A stretch of 64,000 nucleotides of DNA from Tomitella gaofuii (GTDB lineage: Bacteria; Actinomycetota; Actinomycetes; Mycobacteriales; Mycobacteriaceae): the NCBI RefSeq assembly GCF_014126825.1, contig NZ_CP059900.1, forward strand, positions 3,052,954-3,116,953. The letters are read 5' to 3'. Below are positions 23,907 to 34,053 of the stretch, one piece after another; position 1 is the stretch's first letter, and the number at the start of each line of letters is the position of its first letter. Made by a program: the position numbers and the translations under genes. A model generated the notes under the pieces. That model saw only the letters and a program-made list of their open reading frames with translations, was not told where the DNA came from and made no database searches.

Positions 23907-23936
23907 CGGGTGTGGAGAACCGATGACGGAGGTGCC

Positions 23937-25388
23937 ATGACCGAACCCCCCGCAGCAGCCGCATCCCCCGCGGACGGCGGCTCCGCCCGTGCCGGGTCCC
24001 CGACGATCGGCGACCTGCGTGCGGAGCTCGACGCCGGCACCGTCTCGTCGGTGGACCTGGTCGCCCGCGCGCTCGACGCCGCGGAGGAGGCCCGGCCCAC
24101 GCTCAACGCGTTCCGCTATCTGCGGCGTGCGCAGGCCCTGGCAGAGGCGGCGGAGGCCGACGCCCGCCGCGCGCGGGGCGACTGCTCCCCGCTGCTCGGC
24201 GTCCCCGTGGCGATGAAGGACGACGTCGACATCGCAGGGCTGCCCACCGCCTTCGGCTGCGACGACTCCGGCCGGGCCCCCGCCGCCGCCGACGCGGAGA
24301 TGGTCCGCAGGCTCAAAGCCTCCGGCGCGATCATCATCGGCAAGACCAATTCGCCCGAGCTCGGTCAATGGCCGTTCACCACCGGCCGGTTCGGGGTCAC
24401 CCGCAACCCGTGGAGTCCCGTGCACACGCCGGGCGGGTCCTCCGGCGGAAGCTCCGCCGCCGTCGCCGCCGGCATCGTGCCCGCGGCGATGGGGTCGGAC
24501 GGCGCCGGTTCGGTGCGCATCCCCGCCGCGTGCACCAACCTCGTGGGCATCAAACCGCAGCGCGGCCGGATCCCCTCCTACCCCGAGGCGGAGCAGTTCC
24601 ACGGGCTCACCGTCATGGGACCGCTGGCGCACACCGTCGCCGACGCCGCCCTGCTGCTGGACACGCTGTCCGGCGGCCACCCCGGCGACAGGCATCGCCC
24701 GCCACCGGTGTCCGCCTCCGAGTGGGTGGGCCGCGACCCGGGCCGCCTGCGCATCGGGCTGTCGTTCGATTCCCCCTTCACCGCCACCCCCGTCACCCTG
24801 GACCCGGACGTCGTCGCCGCGACCGAGCGCGTCGCCAACGCCCTCGTCCGGCTCGGGCACGACGTGGTGCTCGACGGGCCCCGCTACGGCCGGCTGCTGG
24901 GCCTGAACTTCCTGCCCCGTTCGATGGCGGGCCTCGAGCAGTGGCGCCGCCGGTTCCCGGACCCGTCCGTCCTCGATCCGAGGACGCTCGGCAATGCCAG
25001 GAACGGGCGCCTCCTCGGGGGCGTCCCGCTGGCCGCCGCGCGCAAGGCCGAGCCGCGCATCCGCCGGCGCATCGGGAAGGTTTTCGACCGGGTCGACGTG
25101 GTGCTGGCCCCCACCACCGCGACGCCGCCCCGCCCGGCGGACGCCATCGACGGCCTCGGCGGCTGGGACACCGACAAGGCCATCACCGCCTTCTGCCCGA
25201 TGACCTGGCCGTGGAACGTCCTCGGCTGGCCGGCGGTGAACGTGCCCGCCGGGTTCACCGGCGACGGACTGCCCTTGGGGACCCAGCTCATGGGCCACGC
25301 GGGCAGCGAACCGCTGCTGGTGAGCGTCGCCGCGCAGCTGGAGGCGGAACTGCAGTGGCACCGCGTCACCCCGGACCGATGGTGGTGA
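23937..25388 (+). CDS. Amidase-signature family amidase (AmiA2-like)
   Basis: A 483-residue hydrolase of the amidase-signature family. The Ser-cisSer-Lys triad is visible: Lys in VPVAMKDDVDIAGLPT, and the serines in PGGSSGGSSAAVAAG followed by GSDGAGSVRIPAACTNLVGI. C-terminal GWPAVNVPAGFTGDGLPLGT and QLMG are typical. Acts on an unidentified amide. ATG with GGAGG upstream. Located as amiA2 (Rv2363) in M. tuberculosis, divergent from recO. The downstream TetR gene overlaps by 4 bases. Confidence 0.9.
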   Translation: MTEPPAAAASPADGGSARAGSPTIGDLRAELDAGTVSSVDLVARALDAAEEARPTLNAFRYLRRAQALAEAAEADARRARGDCSPLLGVPVAMKDDVDIAGLPTAFGCDDSGRAPAAADAEMVRRLKASGAIIIGKTNSPELGQWPFTTGRFGVTRNPWSPVHTPGGSSGGSSAAVAAGIVPAAMGSDGAGSVRIPAACTNLVGIKPQRGRIPSYPEAEQFHGLTVMGPLAHTVADAALLLDTLSGGHPGDRHRPPPVSASEWVGRDPGRLRIGLSFDSPFTATPVTLDPDVVAATERVANALVRLGHDVVLDGPRYGRLLGLNFLPRSMAGLEQWRRRFPDPSVLDPRTLGNARNGRLLGGVPLAAARKAEPRIRRRIGKVFDRVDVVLAPTTATPPRPADAIDGLGGWDTDKAITAFCPMTWPWNVLGWPAVNVPAGFTGDGLPLGTQLMGHAGSEPLLVSVAAQLEAELQWHRVTPDRWW

Positions 25389-25965
25389 CCGGCCGCGGCC
25401 CGGCCGGCGCGTCCGCCCGGGACCGCATACTCGCCGCGGTGCTCGACGTGGTCGGCGCCGCCGGGATCCCGGCGGTGACCAACCGGCGGATAGCGGAGGA
25501 CGCCGGCGTGTCTCTCGGGTCGATCACCTACCACTTCGCCACCCGGACCGACATGCTGCGCGCCGCCCTGCTGCAGTTCGTCGACGCGGAGTCCCGCCGC
25601 CTGGCGGACCTGGCGCACGCCTCCCGCCGGCGTGTCCCCGACGGCGCGGCGCCGGACCTCGCCGCGGCGGCGGCGCTGGTCTCCGAAGTGGCGAGGGCCT
25701 GGCCTTCACTGCCGAGCAGGTGGCCTCATTCGAGCTGTACGTGCAGGCCGGACGCGATCCCGCGCTGCGCGACGCCGCCGCCGCGTGCTTCGCCGCCTAC
25801 GACGACCTCGCGGTGACGGTGCTGACCGCGCTGGGCCTCCCGGACCCGGACGCCCTCGCCCCCGCCGTCGTCGGCATGATCACCGGCCTGCAGTTGCGGC
25901 GGCTGGCGACCGGCGAGCCCGGGCGCCGCGTGGGCGAGGCGCTCATGATGCTGCTGGCCACGTGA
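25385..25965 (+). pseudogene. TetR-family regulator gene with a frameshift
   Basis: The GTG overlaps the amidase stop (GTGA). The first frame gives an intact TetR DNA-binding domain (ARDRILAAVLDVVGAAGIPA, NRRIAEDAGVSLGSITYHFA) and the start of the ligand domain up to ALVSEVAR near 25697. The family sequence then continues in another frame as GLAFTAEQVASFELYVQAGR through DDLAVTVLTALGLPD to EALMMLLAT, ending at TGA 25963-25965. A one-base indel around 25690-25700 (in GCGAGGGCC) explains it: real inactivation or a sequencing error. If whole, it would repress the amidase operon through the palindrome at 23880. Confidence 0.72.
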
Positions 25966-26007
25966 CCGGCCACGCGGTCCGCCGGCACTGCGTCGGACGC
26001 CGCGGCG

Positions 26008-26952
26008 TCAGAACCCCAGCCGGCTGAGCTGCTTGGGATCGCGCTGCCAGTCCTTGGCCACCTTCACGTGCAGGTCCAAGTAGATCTTCGTGCCCAGCAG
26101 GGCCTCGATCTGGGTGCGCGCGGCGGTGCCCACCTCGCGCAGCCGCGCACCGCCGCGCCCGATGACGATGCCCTTCTGGCTCTGCCGCTCCACGAAGAGG
26201 ATGGCGTGGACGTCGAGCAGCTCCCCTTGCTCGGGCCGGCGGCCCTCTCGCGGGATGATCTCCTCGATCACCACCGCCAGCGAGTGCGGAAGCTCGTCGC
26301 GCACGCCCTCGAGCGCGGCCTCCCGGATGAGCTCCGCCATCAGTGTGGTCTCGGGCTCGTCGGTCAGCTCGCCGTCCGGATAGAACGCGGGCCCCGGCTC
26401 CATGGCGCCGACGAGCACGTCACGCAGCACCCCCACCTGCTCGCCGGAGGACGCCGACACGGGGACCACGTCGGCGTCGCCGCCGAGCAACTCCGACAGC
26501 GCCACCAGTTGCGCGGCCACCTGGTCGCGTCCCACCTTGTCGATCTTCGTGACGATGCCGATGAGGCGCGTGCGCGGCGCGGACGCGCGGACCTGCTCGA
26601 GGATCCAGCGGTCGCCGGGGCCGATCTTCTCGTCGGCGGGCACGCACACGCCGATGACGTCCACCTCGGCGTAGGTCTCGTGCACCAGGTCGTTGAGCCG
26701 CTTGCCCAGCAGCGTCCGCGGCCGGTGCAGGCCGGGGGTGTCCACGAGGACCAGCTGGGCGCCCGGGGTGTTGACGATCCCGCGGATGGTGTGCCGGGTG
26801 GTCTGCGGGCGGTTCGAGGTGATCGCCACCTTCGTCCCCACCAGCGCGTTGGTCAGCGTCGATTTGCCCGTATTCGGCCGTCCCACGAAGCACACGAACC
26901 CCGAGCGGAACTCCTCCGCGCCGTCGCCGTGCCGCCGAGCGTCATCGCCCAT
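26008..26952 (-). CDS. era: GTPase Era
   Basis: A 314-residue ribosome-maturation GTPase binding the 3' end of 16S rRNA. G1 [10 protein letters not shown]3 VDTPGLH, G4 VTKIDK, and the C-terminal KH domain with [15 protein letters not shown]. Normal length. Starts within the 3' end of the CorC-like gene (11-base overlap) in the ybeY-CorC-era series. Confidence 0.95.
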   Translation of the reverse strand: MGDDARRHGDGAEEFRSGFVCFVGRPNTGKSTLTNALVGTKVAITSNRPQTTRHTIRGIVNTPGAQLVLVDTPGLHRPRTLLGKRLNDLVHETYAEVDVIGVCVPADEKIGPGDRWILEQVRASAPRTRLIGIVTKIDKVGRDQVAAQLVALSELLGGDADVVPVSASSGEQVGVLRDVLVGAMEPGPAFYPDGELTDEPETTLMAELIREAALEGVRDELPHSLAVVIEEIIPREGRRPEQGELLDVHAILFVERQSQKGIVIGRGGARLREVGTAARTQIEALLGTKIYLDLHVKVAKDWQRDPKQLSRLGF

Positions 26953-28309
26953 CGCCTGAACCCTCCGTCGTGTCGTCGGATGCGGCGCGGCCGCCGCCGT
27001 TGTCGTGGTCCCCGCCGACGTGTTCGGCGGGGCGGGCGTCCGGGTCCCGCGCCGCCAGCACGGTGGAGATCCGGATGCGCCCGCGCGGATCGGTGCCGCC
27101 CTCCGCGGTGAGGACCAGCCCGCCGGTGCGCACCGTCGAACCGGGCAGCGGGACGCGGCCGAGCGCGTGCGCCAGCAGCCCGCCCGCGGTATCCACCTCC
27201 GGGTCGTCGAGGTCGGTGCCGAACAGCTCGCCCAGGTCGTCCAGCGGCAACCGCGCCGACACCCGGAAACCCCCGTCGTCCAGCTCCGTCACCGGCGGGG
27301 TTTCCGCCTGGTCGTATTCGTCGGCGATCTCGCCGACGATCTCTTCGAGCACGTCCTCGATGGTGACGAGACCGGAGATCCCGCCGTACTCGTCCACCAG
27401 CATCGTCATGTGGTTGCGGGTGCGCTGCATGTCGTCCAGCAGCCCGTCGAGCCGCTTGGAGTCGGGGGCGAAGACGGCGGGGCGCATGAGCTCGCCCACC
27501 GTGACGCTGCGGCCGCCGTCCACGGAGTAGTAAGTGCGGGTGACGAGGTCCTTGAGGTAGACGACGCCCAGCACGTCGTCGGCGCTGTCGCCGATCACCG
27601 GAATCCGCGAGTGCCCGCTGCGCACCGCAAGCGACGTCGCCTGGCCTGCCGATTTGAACTGCTCTATCCACACCATCTCCGTGCGCGGCACCATGACCTC
27701 GCGCGCCGGCGTATCGCCCAGGTCGAACACGGACTGGATCATCCGGCGCTCCTCGTCCGCCACCACGCCGCGCTCCTGGGCCATGTCCACCAGCTCGCGC
27801 AGCTCGATCTCGGTGGCGAACGGCCCTTGCCGGAACCCGCCGCCCGGCGTGATGGCGTTGCCGAGCACGATGAGCAGCCGGCTGATGGGGTGCAGCAGCG
27901 TGCCCAGCCACTGCAGCGGCAACGACGACGCGAGGGCGATGGCGTAGGCGTGCTGGCGCCCCAGCGTGCGCGGGCCCACGCCGATCACGACGTAGCTGAG
28001 CACCACCATCACTGCGGCCGCCGTCACCAGCGCCCACACCTGCGGCAGCGCGTCGAACAGCACCGCCGCGAGCATGACCGTCGCCGCGATCTCGCAGACG
28101 ATGCGCAGCAGCACCAGCAGGTTGATGTAGCGGGGGCGGACGGCCACGACCCGCCGCAGCCGCACCGCGCCCGGACGCTCCTCCTTGACGAGTTCGTCCA
28201 GGCGCGCCGGCGAGATGGACATGATCGCGGCGTCGAGCGCCGTGAACACGCCGCCCAGCGGGATGAGCGCGATGACGCAGACGACGAGGACGATGCTGTC
28301 GACGGCCAC
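26942..28309 (-). CDS. CNNM/CorC-type hemolysin-family membrane protein
   Basis: A 455-residue protein with an N-terminal CNNM (DUF21) domain of about four helices ([19 protein letters not shown] onward), two CBS motifs (about 205-325: [54 protein letters not shown]) and a C-terminal CorC_HlyC domain (about 345-425). Family members are linked to Mg2+/Co2+ export. The last ~40 residues are acidic and disordered. Equivalent of Rv2366c, three bases after ybeY. Confidence 0.9.
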   Translation of the reverse strand: MAVDSIVLVVCVIALIPLGGVFTALDAAIMSISPARLDELVKEERPGAVRLRRVVAVRPRYINLLVLLRIVCEIAATVMLAAVLFDALPQVWALVTAAAVMVVLSYVVIGVGPRTLGRQHAYAIALASSLPLQWLGTLLHPISRLLIVLGNAITPGGGFRQGPFATEIELRELVDMAQERGVVADEERRMIQSVFDLGDTPAREVMVPRTEMVWIEQFKSAGQATSLAVRSGHSRIPVIGDSADDVLGVVYLKDLVTRTYYSVDGGRSVTVGELMRPAVFAPDSKRLDGLLDDMQRTRNHMTMLVDEYGGISGLVTIEDVLEEIVGEIADEYDQAETPPVTELDDGGFRVSARLPLDDLGELFGTDLDDPEVDTAGGLLAHALGRVPLPGSTVRTGGLVLTAEGGTDPRGRIRISTVLAARDPDARPAEHVGGDHDNGGGRAASDDTTEGSGDGR

Positions 28310-28311
28310 CG

Positions 28312-28917
28312 TCAGGCCCGGCCCCGCGCCCCGCCGCCGCCGGCGGGACCCATGCCGTCCGATCCTCTACCGCCGTCGGACTCGTCGGCGGCGAGGAATC
28401 CCATGCGGCCCAGCAGACGGCTGTCCCGTTCCGCCAGGGCGACGCGGCGCGCAGAGTCCTCCTGCTCCCGGTACCAGCCGGAGAGCAGCTCGGCCTGCAG
28501 GGCGAACATCTCGCGCTCCTCCTCCGGCTCCGCATGGTCGTAGCCCAGCAGGTGCAGGACCCCGTGCACGGTGAGCAGCGCCAGCTCGTGTTCCACCGGA
28601 TGACCGGCCTCGCGCGCCTGGCCGTCGGCGAACTCCGGGCACAGGACGATGTCGCCCAGCACCACGGGGCCGGGCTCGGTGGCGTCGGGCCGCCCGCCCG
28701 GAGTCATCTCGTCCATGGGGAAAGACATGACATCGGTGGGCCCGGGAAGGTCCATCCACCGCACGTGCAGGTCCGCCATCGTGGCGATGTCCACCATCGT
28801 CATCGACAGCTCCGCCGCGGGATGCACGTCCATGCGCGCCAGCGCATATCCGGCCACGTCGATCAGCCCGGCCTCATCGACTTCCCAGCCGGACTCGTTG
28901 GCCACCTCGATACTCAC
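28312..28917 (-). CDS. ybeY: Endoribonuclease YbeY
   Basis: A 201-residue zinc-dependent RNase for 16S rRNA 3' maturation and ribosome quality control. The metal motif H-x3-H-x5-H is in [28 protein letters not shown] and LGDIVLCPE are conserved. The last ~30 residues are a Gly/Arg/Asp tail. Between phoH and the CorC-like gene, the normal order. Confidence 0.93.
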   Translation of the reverse strand: MSIEVANESGWEVDEAGLIDVAGYALARMDVHPAAELSMTMVDIATMADLHVRWMDLPGPTDVMSFPMDEMTPGGRPDATEPGPVVLGDIVLCPEFADGQAREAGHPVEHELALLTVHGVLHLLGYDHAEPEEEREMFALQAELLSGWYREQEDSARRVALAERDSRLLGRMGFLAADESDGGRGSDGMGPAGGGGARGRA

Positions 28918-28998
28918 CGTCGGCTACTCACTTCTGCCGTCCACCTGTCCTTCCGGCGTCCACCGGTCGCTGTCCGTTCTCCGCAGTCCACGCGGGAC

Positions 28999-30087
28999 TC
29001 ACCGCCGCGGCGAGGCGTGGCGCCCCTGGCCCGCCCGCCGCTGTGCCCTGGTGCCGGCGAAGTCGGCGGCGTGGGCGACGCCGCCCTCCGCCGCGTCGTT
29101 CTCGAAGCGTTCGTAGGCGTCGACGATGTCCGACACCAGCCGGTGACGCACCACATCCTGGCTGGTCAGCTGGGTGAAGTGGATGTCATCGATGCCGCCG
29201 AGGATCTGTTCGGCCGCCCGCAGGCCCGAACGCGCGCCGCCGGGGAGGTCCACCTGCGTCACGTCGCCGGTCACCACCACCTTGGAGCCGAAACCCAGGC
29301 GGGTCAGGAACATCTTCATCTGTTCGGCGGTGGTGTTCTGCGCTTCGTCGAGGATGATGAAGGCGTCGTTGAGCGTGCGTCCACGCATGTAGGCCAGCGG
29401 CGCCACCTCGATGATCCCGGCCTCCATGAGCTTGGGGATCGCCTCCGGCGCCATCATGTCGTGCAGCGCGTCGTACAGCGGCCGCAGGTATGGGTCGATC
29501 TTCTCGTTGAGCGTGCCCGGCAGGAAACCGAGCCGCTCGCCGGCCTCCACGGCCGGCCGCGTCAGGATGATGCGGTTGACCTGCTTGGACTGCAGCGCGC
29601 TGACGGCCTTCGCCATGGCCAGGTACGTCTTGCCCGTGCCCGCGGGGCCGATACCGAAGACGATGGTGTTCGCGTCGATCGCGTCGACGTAGCGCTTCTG
29701 CCCCAGCGTCTTGGGGCGGATGGTCTTGCCGCGCCGCGACAGGATGTCGAGGCTGAGGACCTCCGCCGGCGACTCCGGCGCACCCTCGGTGAGCATGCCG
29801 ACGGTCCGCCGCACCGTCTCCGGGGTGATCTGCTGGCCCGCACGGCCGATGCGCACCAGCTCGGAGACTGCGCGCTGCGCGAGGGCCACCGCCTGGTCCG
29901 TGCCGGTCAGGGTGATGTCCGTGCCCCGTACGTGGACATCCGCCTCCAGCCCCTCCTCGAGGACCCGCAGATTGCGGTCCGCCGTGCCCAGAAGCGGGCG
30001 GACGGCATCCGGATGCAACGTCATCGTGGTCTGCACCGGCTCCGTTGCGGCCGGCTGCTCTGGCACGGTGTTGATCTTGTCGGTCAC
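28999..30087 (-). CDS. phoH: PhoH-like ATPase
   Basis: A 362-residue PhoH family protein: N-terminal KH-like part, then P-loop NTPase with Walker [19 protein letters not shown], Walker [12 protein letters not shown], and the PhoH marks [17 protein letters not shown] and [13 protein letters not shown]. Probably an RNA-handling ATPase acting with YbeY and Era. A gap of 81 bases separates it from ybeY. Confidence 0.93.
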   Translation of the reverse strand: MTDKINTVPEQPAATEPVQTTMTLHPDAVRPLLGTADRNLRVLEEGLEADVHVRGTDITLTGTDQAVALAQRAVSELVRIGRAGQQITPETVRRTVGMLTEGAPESPAEVLSLDILSRRGKTIRPKTLGQKRYVDAIDANTIVFGIGPAGTGKTYLAMAKAVSALQSKQVNRIILTRPAVEAGERLGFLPGTLNEKIDPYLRPLYDALHDMMAPEAIPKLMEAGIIEVAPLAYMRGRTLNDAFIILDEAQNTTAEQMKMFLTRLGFGSKVVVTGDVTQVDLPGGARSGLRAAEQILGGIDDIHFTQLTSQDVVRHRLVSDIVDAYERFENDAAEGGVAHAADFAGTRAQRRAGQGRHASPRR

Positions 30088-30198
30088 GGAGTTGATGCGT
30101 CCTGCTTTCGATCGGAAGGGTGCCGGTGCCGGAAGAGTCTCGCGCTGTCAGCAATGCAAGAACTGTCATCGGTACCGGCGCACCGCCAGTCTACCGCC

Positions 30199-30972
30199 TC
30201 ACCCGCCGTGTTCGAGCGGAGAGCCGTCCCACCGGCTGCTCAGCACGCCGATCGCCCCCAACGCCACGGCCGCCGCGGCGGATGTGCGCAACACCTCCGG
30301 TCCCAGGCGCACCGGCCGCGCGCCCGCCTCGGTGAGCGCGGCGATCTCCGCGCCGTCCACCCCGCCCTCGGGGCCGACGATCAGCATCACGTCGCCCGCG
30401 GCGGCGATCGCATCCCGCGGCAACGTGCCGGTGGCCGACTCGTGCAGCACCAGCACGAGCCCGCCCGCCTCGGCGGCGGCCCGCACCCGGTCCACCAGCA
30501 CAGGAGTGTCATGCAGGGGCTCGATCCGCGGCACGCGCGGCCGCCGGGCCTGCTTGGCCGCGGCCCGGGCCGTCGTCGCCCACTTGGCCAGCGCCTTGCG
30601 CGCCTTGTCCTCCGTCTTCCACCGCGCCACGCACCGTGCGGCCGCCCAGGGCACGAGCACGTCGGCGCCCGCCTCGGTGGCCAGGTCGACGGCGAGCTCA
30701 GCGCGCTCGGACTTGGGCAGCGCCTGCACCACCGTCACGCACGGGCGCGGCGGGTCGACGGTGCGCACGCGTTCGCAGCGGACGTCGAGCGAGTCGCGGG
30801 CGGCACCCTCCACGACGCACTGCGCGACCGTGCCGCGGGTGTCCGACAGCAGCAGCCGGTCCCCCGGGCCGAACCGCCGCACCGTGGCCGCATGCCGGCC
30901 TTCAGGCCCGTCGAGGGTCAGCAGCCCGCCCTCGGCGGGCAGCCCCTCGACGTAGAAGACCGCGAGCGCCAC
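30199..30972 (-). CDS. rsmE: 16S rRNA (uracil-1498-N3)-methyltransferase
   Basis: A 257-residue SPOUT methyltransferase. N-terminal PUA-like part (GRHAATVRRFGPGDRLLLSD), then VVQALPKSERAELAVDLATE, ARCVARWK, and the C-terminal knot MLIVGPEGGVDGAEIAALTE ... VRLGPEVLRTSAAAAVALGA, which forms the AdoMet site. Four bases after dnaJ; same order as Rv2372c-Rv2373c. Confidence 0.93.
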   Translation of the reverse strand: MALAVFYVEGLPAEGGLLTLDGPEGRHAATVRRFGPGDRLLLSDTRGTVAQCVVEGAARDSLDVRCERVRTVDPPRPCVTVVQALPKSERAELAVDLATEAGADVLVPWAAARCVARWKTEDKARKALAKWATTARAAAKQARRPRVPRIEPLHDTPVLVDRVRAAAEAGGLVLVLHESATGTLPRDAIAAAGDVMLIVGPEGGVDGAEIAALTEAGARPVRLGPEVLRTSAAAAVALGAIGVLSSRWDGSPLEHGG

Positions 30973-30975
30973 GGA

Positions 30976-32136
30976 TCAGCGGCCCGAGAACACGTCGCGG
31001 AGCCGGGAGAACAGGCCCGCACCATTCTGGCTGCGGGAGCTGACGACCTCCGGCCCGTCGGCGCCCGCCGCCTCGCGGAACGCCGCGAGGGCCTCCGTCT
31101 GCTTGCCGTCCAGGTGCGAGGGGACGACGACCTCCAGGTGCACGACCAGGTCGCCACGCTGGCTCGAGCGCAGCCGCGGCATGCCCAGCCCCTGCATGCG
31201 CACGGTCTGGCCCGGCTGCGTCCCGGCCGCGATGTCCATCTCGACGGGGCCGTCGATCAGCGTCTCCAGCTGCATCGTGGTGCCCAGCGCCGCGTCGGCC
31301 ATGGGCACGCGCACCGTGCAGTGCAGGTGCTCGTCCTCGCGCACGAAGATGTCGTGCGGTTTCTCGTCGACCTCCACGTACAGGTCGCCCGCCGGGCCGC
31401 CGCCGGGGCCCACCTCGCCCTGGGCCGCGAGGCGGATGCGCATGCCGTCGCCGACCCCCGCAGGCACCTTGATGGTGATCTCGCGCCGCGTGCGGACGCG
31501 CCCGTCGCCGCTGCACTTGCGGCACGGGTCGGCGATGATCTCGCCGACGCCGCGGCAGCTGGGGCACGTGCGCATCGTCACCATCTGGCCCAGGAACGAG
31601 CGCTGCACCGACTGCACCTGGCCCGCACCGCCACAGGTGCCGCAGCGGGTGGGCTTGCTGTCTCCGTTCGTGCCCTTGCCGCTGCACAGGTCGCACAGCA
31701 CCGCGGTGTCCACGGTGATCTCGCGGGTGAGCCCGGTGGCGCACTCCTCGAGGGTCAACGACATGTTTAGCAGCGCATCCGAACCGGGCTGGACACGGCT
31801 GCGCGGGCCCTGCGCACCGCCGCCCGCGGCCCCGCCGAAGAACGCCTCGAAGACGTCGCCGAGCCCGCCGCCGCCGAATCCTCCGAAACCCCCGCCGCCG
31901 AAGCCGCCCGCGCCCGCGGACTCCATCGGATCGCCGCCCATGTCGACGATGCGCCGCTTCTCCGGGTCGGTGAGGACCTCGTAGGCCGCGGTCACCTCGC
32001 GGAACCGCGCCTGCGCGGCCTCGTCCGGGTTGACATCCGGGTGCAGTTCGCGCGCGAGCTTGCGGTAGGCCCGCTTGAGCTCCTGGTCGCTCGCGTTCTT
32101 GTCCACGCCCAGAATCGCGTAGTAGTCCCGTGCCAC
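30976..32136 (-). CDS. dnaJ: Chaperone DnaJ (DnaJ2 type)
   Basis: About 386 residues. J domain 1-70 with the HPD motif ([15 protein letters not shown]), Gly/Phe-rich linker ([15 protein letters not shown]), four CxxCxGxG zinc repeats ([32 protein letters not shown]) and C-terminal substrate domain ending [12 protein letters not shown]. Start placed at the GTG ([13 protein letters not shown]), matching family N-termini. Downstream of hrcA. Confidence 0.94.
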   Translation of the reverse strand: MARDYYAILGVDKNASDQELKRAYRKLARELHPDVNPDEAAQARFREVTAAYEVLTDPEKRRIVDMGGDPMESAGAGGFGGGGFGGFGGGGLGDVFEAFFGGAAGGGAQGPRSRVQPGSDALLNMSLTLEECATGLTREITVDTAVLCDLCSGKGTNGDSKPTRCGTCGGAGQVQSVQRSFLGQMVTMRTCPSCRGVGEIIADPCRKCSGDGRVRTRREITIKVPAGVGDGMRIRLAAQGEVGPGGGPAGDLYVEVDEKPHDIFVREDEHLHCTVRVPMADAALGTTMQLETLIDGPVEMDIAAGTQPGQTVRMQGLGMPRLRSSQRGDLVVHLEVVVPSHLDGKQTEALAAFREAAGADGPEVVSSRSQNGAGLFSRLRDVFSGR

Positions 32137-32214
32137 GTCCAGTCCAGTCCTCACCTGATCGAAACCCATGTCATGCGCCGGCCCGCATCGGCCGGCCCGC
32201 ATCGGGGCCGGCCG

Positions 32215-33258
32215 TCACCGTCCGGCGATGGCCTCGCCCACATACCGGGCGACCGCGGCCACCGCAGCCATTGTCCCCGGATAGTCCATGCGGGTCGGAC
32301 CCAGGACCCCCATTCCGCCGAACGTCGTGCCGGCGGCGCCGTATCCGGTGGTCACGACGGAGGTGCCGCGGATCTCCTCGGCGTTGGTCTCGTCGCCGAT
32401 CCGCACCAGCACCCGGCCGTTGTCATGCGCCGATTCCAGCAGGCGCAACATGACCACTTGTTCCTCCAGCGCCTCGAGCACCGACCGCAGCGAGCCCGGG
32501 AACCCCACCCCGGGGGCGAAGTCCTGCACATTGCGGGTGAGGTTGGCGGTGCCGCCGAGCAACAGGCGCTCACGCGGATCGTCGACGAGCGTCTCGATGA
32601 GCGTCGTCGCCGCCCGCACGACGGCATTGCGCAGGTGCGGCGGGGCGGTGTCCGGCAGCTCCGCCACGGCGGTGGAGGCGTCGGTGAGCTTCTTGTCCGC
32701 CAGCGCCCCCACGAACATGTCGCGCAGCGTCGCCAGGTCGTCGTCCGTGACGACGTCGCCGAGTTCGACGATGCGCTGGTCCACCCGCCCCGAGTCGGTG
32801 ATGAGCACGAGCAGCAGCCGCACGGGGGTCAATTGCACCACCTCGAGGTGCCGCACCGACGAGGCGTTGAGCGTGGGGTACTGGACGACGGCCACCTGAT
32901 GCGTCAGCTGCGCCAGCAACCGGACGGCGCGCCGCAGGACGTCGTCCAGGTCCACCGCGCCGTCGAGGAACTGCGCGATCCCCCGCCGCTCGGCCTGCGA
33001 CAGCGGCTTGATCGACGAGAGCCTGTCGACGAACTGCCGATAGCCCTTGTCCGTGGGCACGCGCCCGGAGCTCGTGTGCGGCTGGGTGATGTAGCCCTCG
33101 GCCTCCAGCACTGCCATGTCGTTGCGCACCGTCGCGCTGGACACTCCGAGATTGTGGCGGTCCACCAGGGCCTTCGATCCCACCGGCTCCTGGGTGGCCA
33201 CGAAGTCCGCGACGATCGCCCGCAGGACCTCGAACCGTCGATCCTCGGTGCTGGACAC
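32215..33258 (-). CDS. hrcA: Heat-inducible transcription repressor HrcA
   Basis: A 347-residue repressor of chaperone genes. N-terminal winged helix ([59 protein letters not shown]), GAF-like middle, and C-terminal [23 protein letters not shown] at 33256-33258 with GGAGG nine bases upstream. An upstream in-frame start would read through the tandem repeat (repeated RGHSFV), which is unlikely to be translated. No CIRCE operator was found nearby. Confidence 0.93.
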   Translation of the reverse strand: MSSTEDRRFEVLRAIVADFVATQEPVGSKALVDRHNLGVSSATVRNDMAVLEAEGYITQPHTSSGRVPTDKGYRQFVDRLSSIKPLSQAERRGIAQFLDGAVDLDDVLRRAVRLLAQLTHQVAVVQYPTLNASSVRHLEVVQLTPVRLLLVLITDSGRVDQRIVELGDVVTDDDLATLRDMFVGALADKKLTDASTAVAELPDTAPPHLRNAVVRAATTLIETLVDDPRERLLLGGTANLTRNVQDFAPGVGFPGSLRSVLEALEEQVVMLRLLESAHDNGRVLVRIGDETNAEEIRGTSVVTTGYGAAGTTFGGMGVLGPTRMDYPGTMAAVAAVARYVGEAIAGR

Positions 33259-33291
33259 CGGACTTCCACCTCCTGGCTGCGACCGTGCAGA

Positions 33292-33361
33292 ATGTCCCCG
33301 CACGAAGCTATGTCCCCGCACGAAGCTATGTCCCCGCACGAAGCTATGTCCCCGCACGAAG
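33292..33361. repeat. Four-copy 18-bp tandem repeat upstream of hrcA
   Basis: ATGTCCCCGCACGAAG starts at 33292, 33310, 33328 and 33346, with CT between copies; the full period is CACGAAGCTATGTCCCCG. Copies are identical. It begins 34 bases upstream of the hrcA start codon, in its leader or promoter, so copy number could affect hrcA expression. Confidence 0.9.
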
Positions 33362-33656
33362 TTCCCGAGTGCACGCCCACCCGTCAGGCGCGCGGAATCG
33401 TGCGTCGTACGGCCAGTCTAGTCGGAACGCACCGGCAGGCGGCCGGGCCGGATGGCGCGCCGCCCGCCGCGGTTCCCCCGCCGCCGTGCGCAGGCCCTGT
33501 GCGGCGAGACCTGTTCGTGACTATCCTGCGACATGGCTGTTGCATCCCCGGCGGGGCGTCCTGCGCCCGGCCGGTCGGGGAGGACGGGACAACCGATACG
33601 AGCAGGCGCGGCACGAGCTGACGCGGACTGCTGAGGCGACCAGCGAGGACGGCGCG
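33362..33656. other. Divergent region between hrcA and the Rv2375-like gene
   Basis: No gene supported. TATCCT at 33522-33527 is a fair -10 for rightward transcription, giving a leader of about 125 bases before the ATG at 33657. The leftward hrcA promoter should lie just right of the tandem repeat. Confidence 0.35.
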
Positions 33657-34016
33657 ATGATCTTCAAGGGAGTCCGGGAAGGCAAGCCCTACCCCGAGCA
33701 CGGCATGTCCACACGGGACTGGTCGAAGATCCCGCCACGACAGGTCCGGCTGGACGAGCTCGTCACCGTCACCACGGTGCTCGCCCTGGACAGGCTGCTG
33801 TCCGAGGACTCCACCTTCTACGGCGACTTGTTCCCGCACGTGGTCCAGTGGCAGGGGACGCTGTACCTGGAGGACGGGCTGCACCGTGCGGTCCGCTCCG
33901 CGCTGCGCGGGCGTCCCGTGCTGCATGCGCGGCTGTTCGACTACGACCAGCTCGCGCCCGCGCCCGCGCAGCATGGCGGGGCGCCCCGGTTCGCCCTCGA
34001 GGACCTCGCCGAGTAG
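33657..34016 (+). CDS. Conserved hypothetical protein (Rv2375-like)
   Basis: A 119-residue cytoplasmic protein conserved next to hrcA in Mycobacteriales. It starts MIFKGVREGKPYPEHGMSTR and has WSKIPPRQVRLDELVTVTTV, then HVVQWQGTLYLEDGLHRAVR, and ends acidic after a short Ala/Pro stretch. The LEDGLHRAxRxAL segment recalls ParB/Srx-like nuclease or antitoxin folds, but that is only a resemblance. GAGGAC 7 bases upstream of the ATG. Function unknown. Confidence 0.8.
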   Translation: MIFKGVREGKPYPEHGMSTRDWSKIPPRQVRLDELVTVTTVLALDRLLSEDSTFYGDLFPHVVQWQGTLYLEDGLHRAVRSALRGRPVLHARLFDYDQLAPAPAQHGGAPRFALEDLAE

Positions 34017-34053
34017 CCGGCGCGCACCGGCGCCGCGACGGCACGCCCGTCGC

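Noticed and set aside
28534-31770. Very long rightward open frame (over 1000 codons)
   Set aside because: It is antisense to ybeY, phoH, rsmE and dnaJ, which all have clear motifs; its sequence is His/Arg/Gly-rich shadow.
33292-33380. CRISPR array or CIRCE operator near hrcA
   Set aside because: The repeats are contiguous with only two bases between copies, no spacers and no cas genes. GAGTGC near 33367 lacks the matching left half and 9-base spacing of CIRCE.
33533-33634. 33-codon ATG frame upstream of the Rv2375-like gene
   Set aside because: It starts close to a -10-like TATCCT, but composition is generic Arg/Gly/Ala/Pro and nothing else supports translation.
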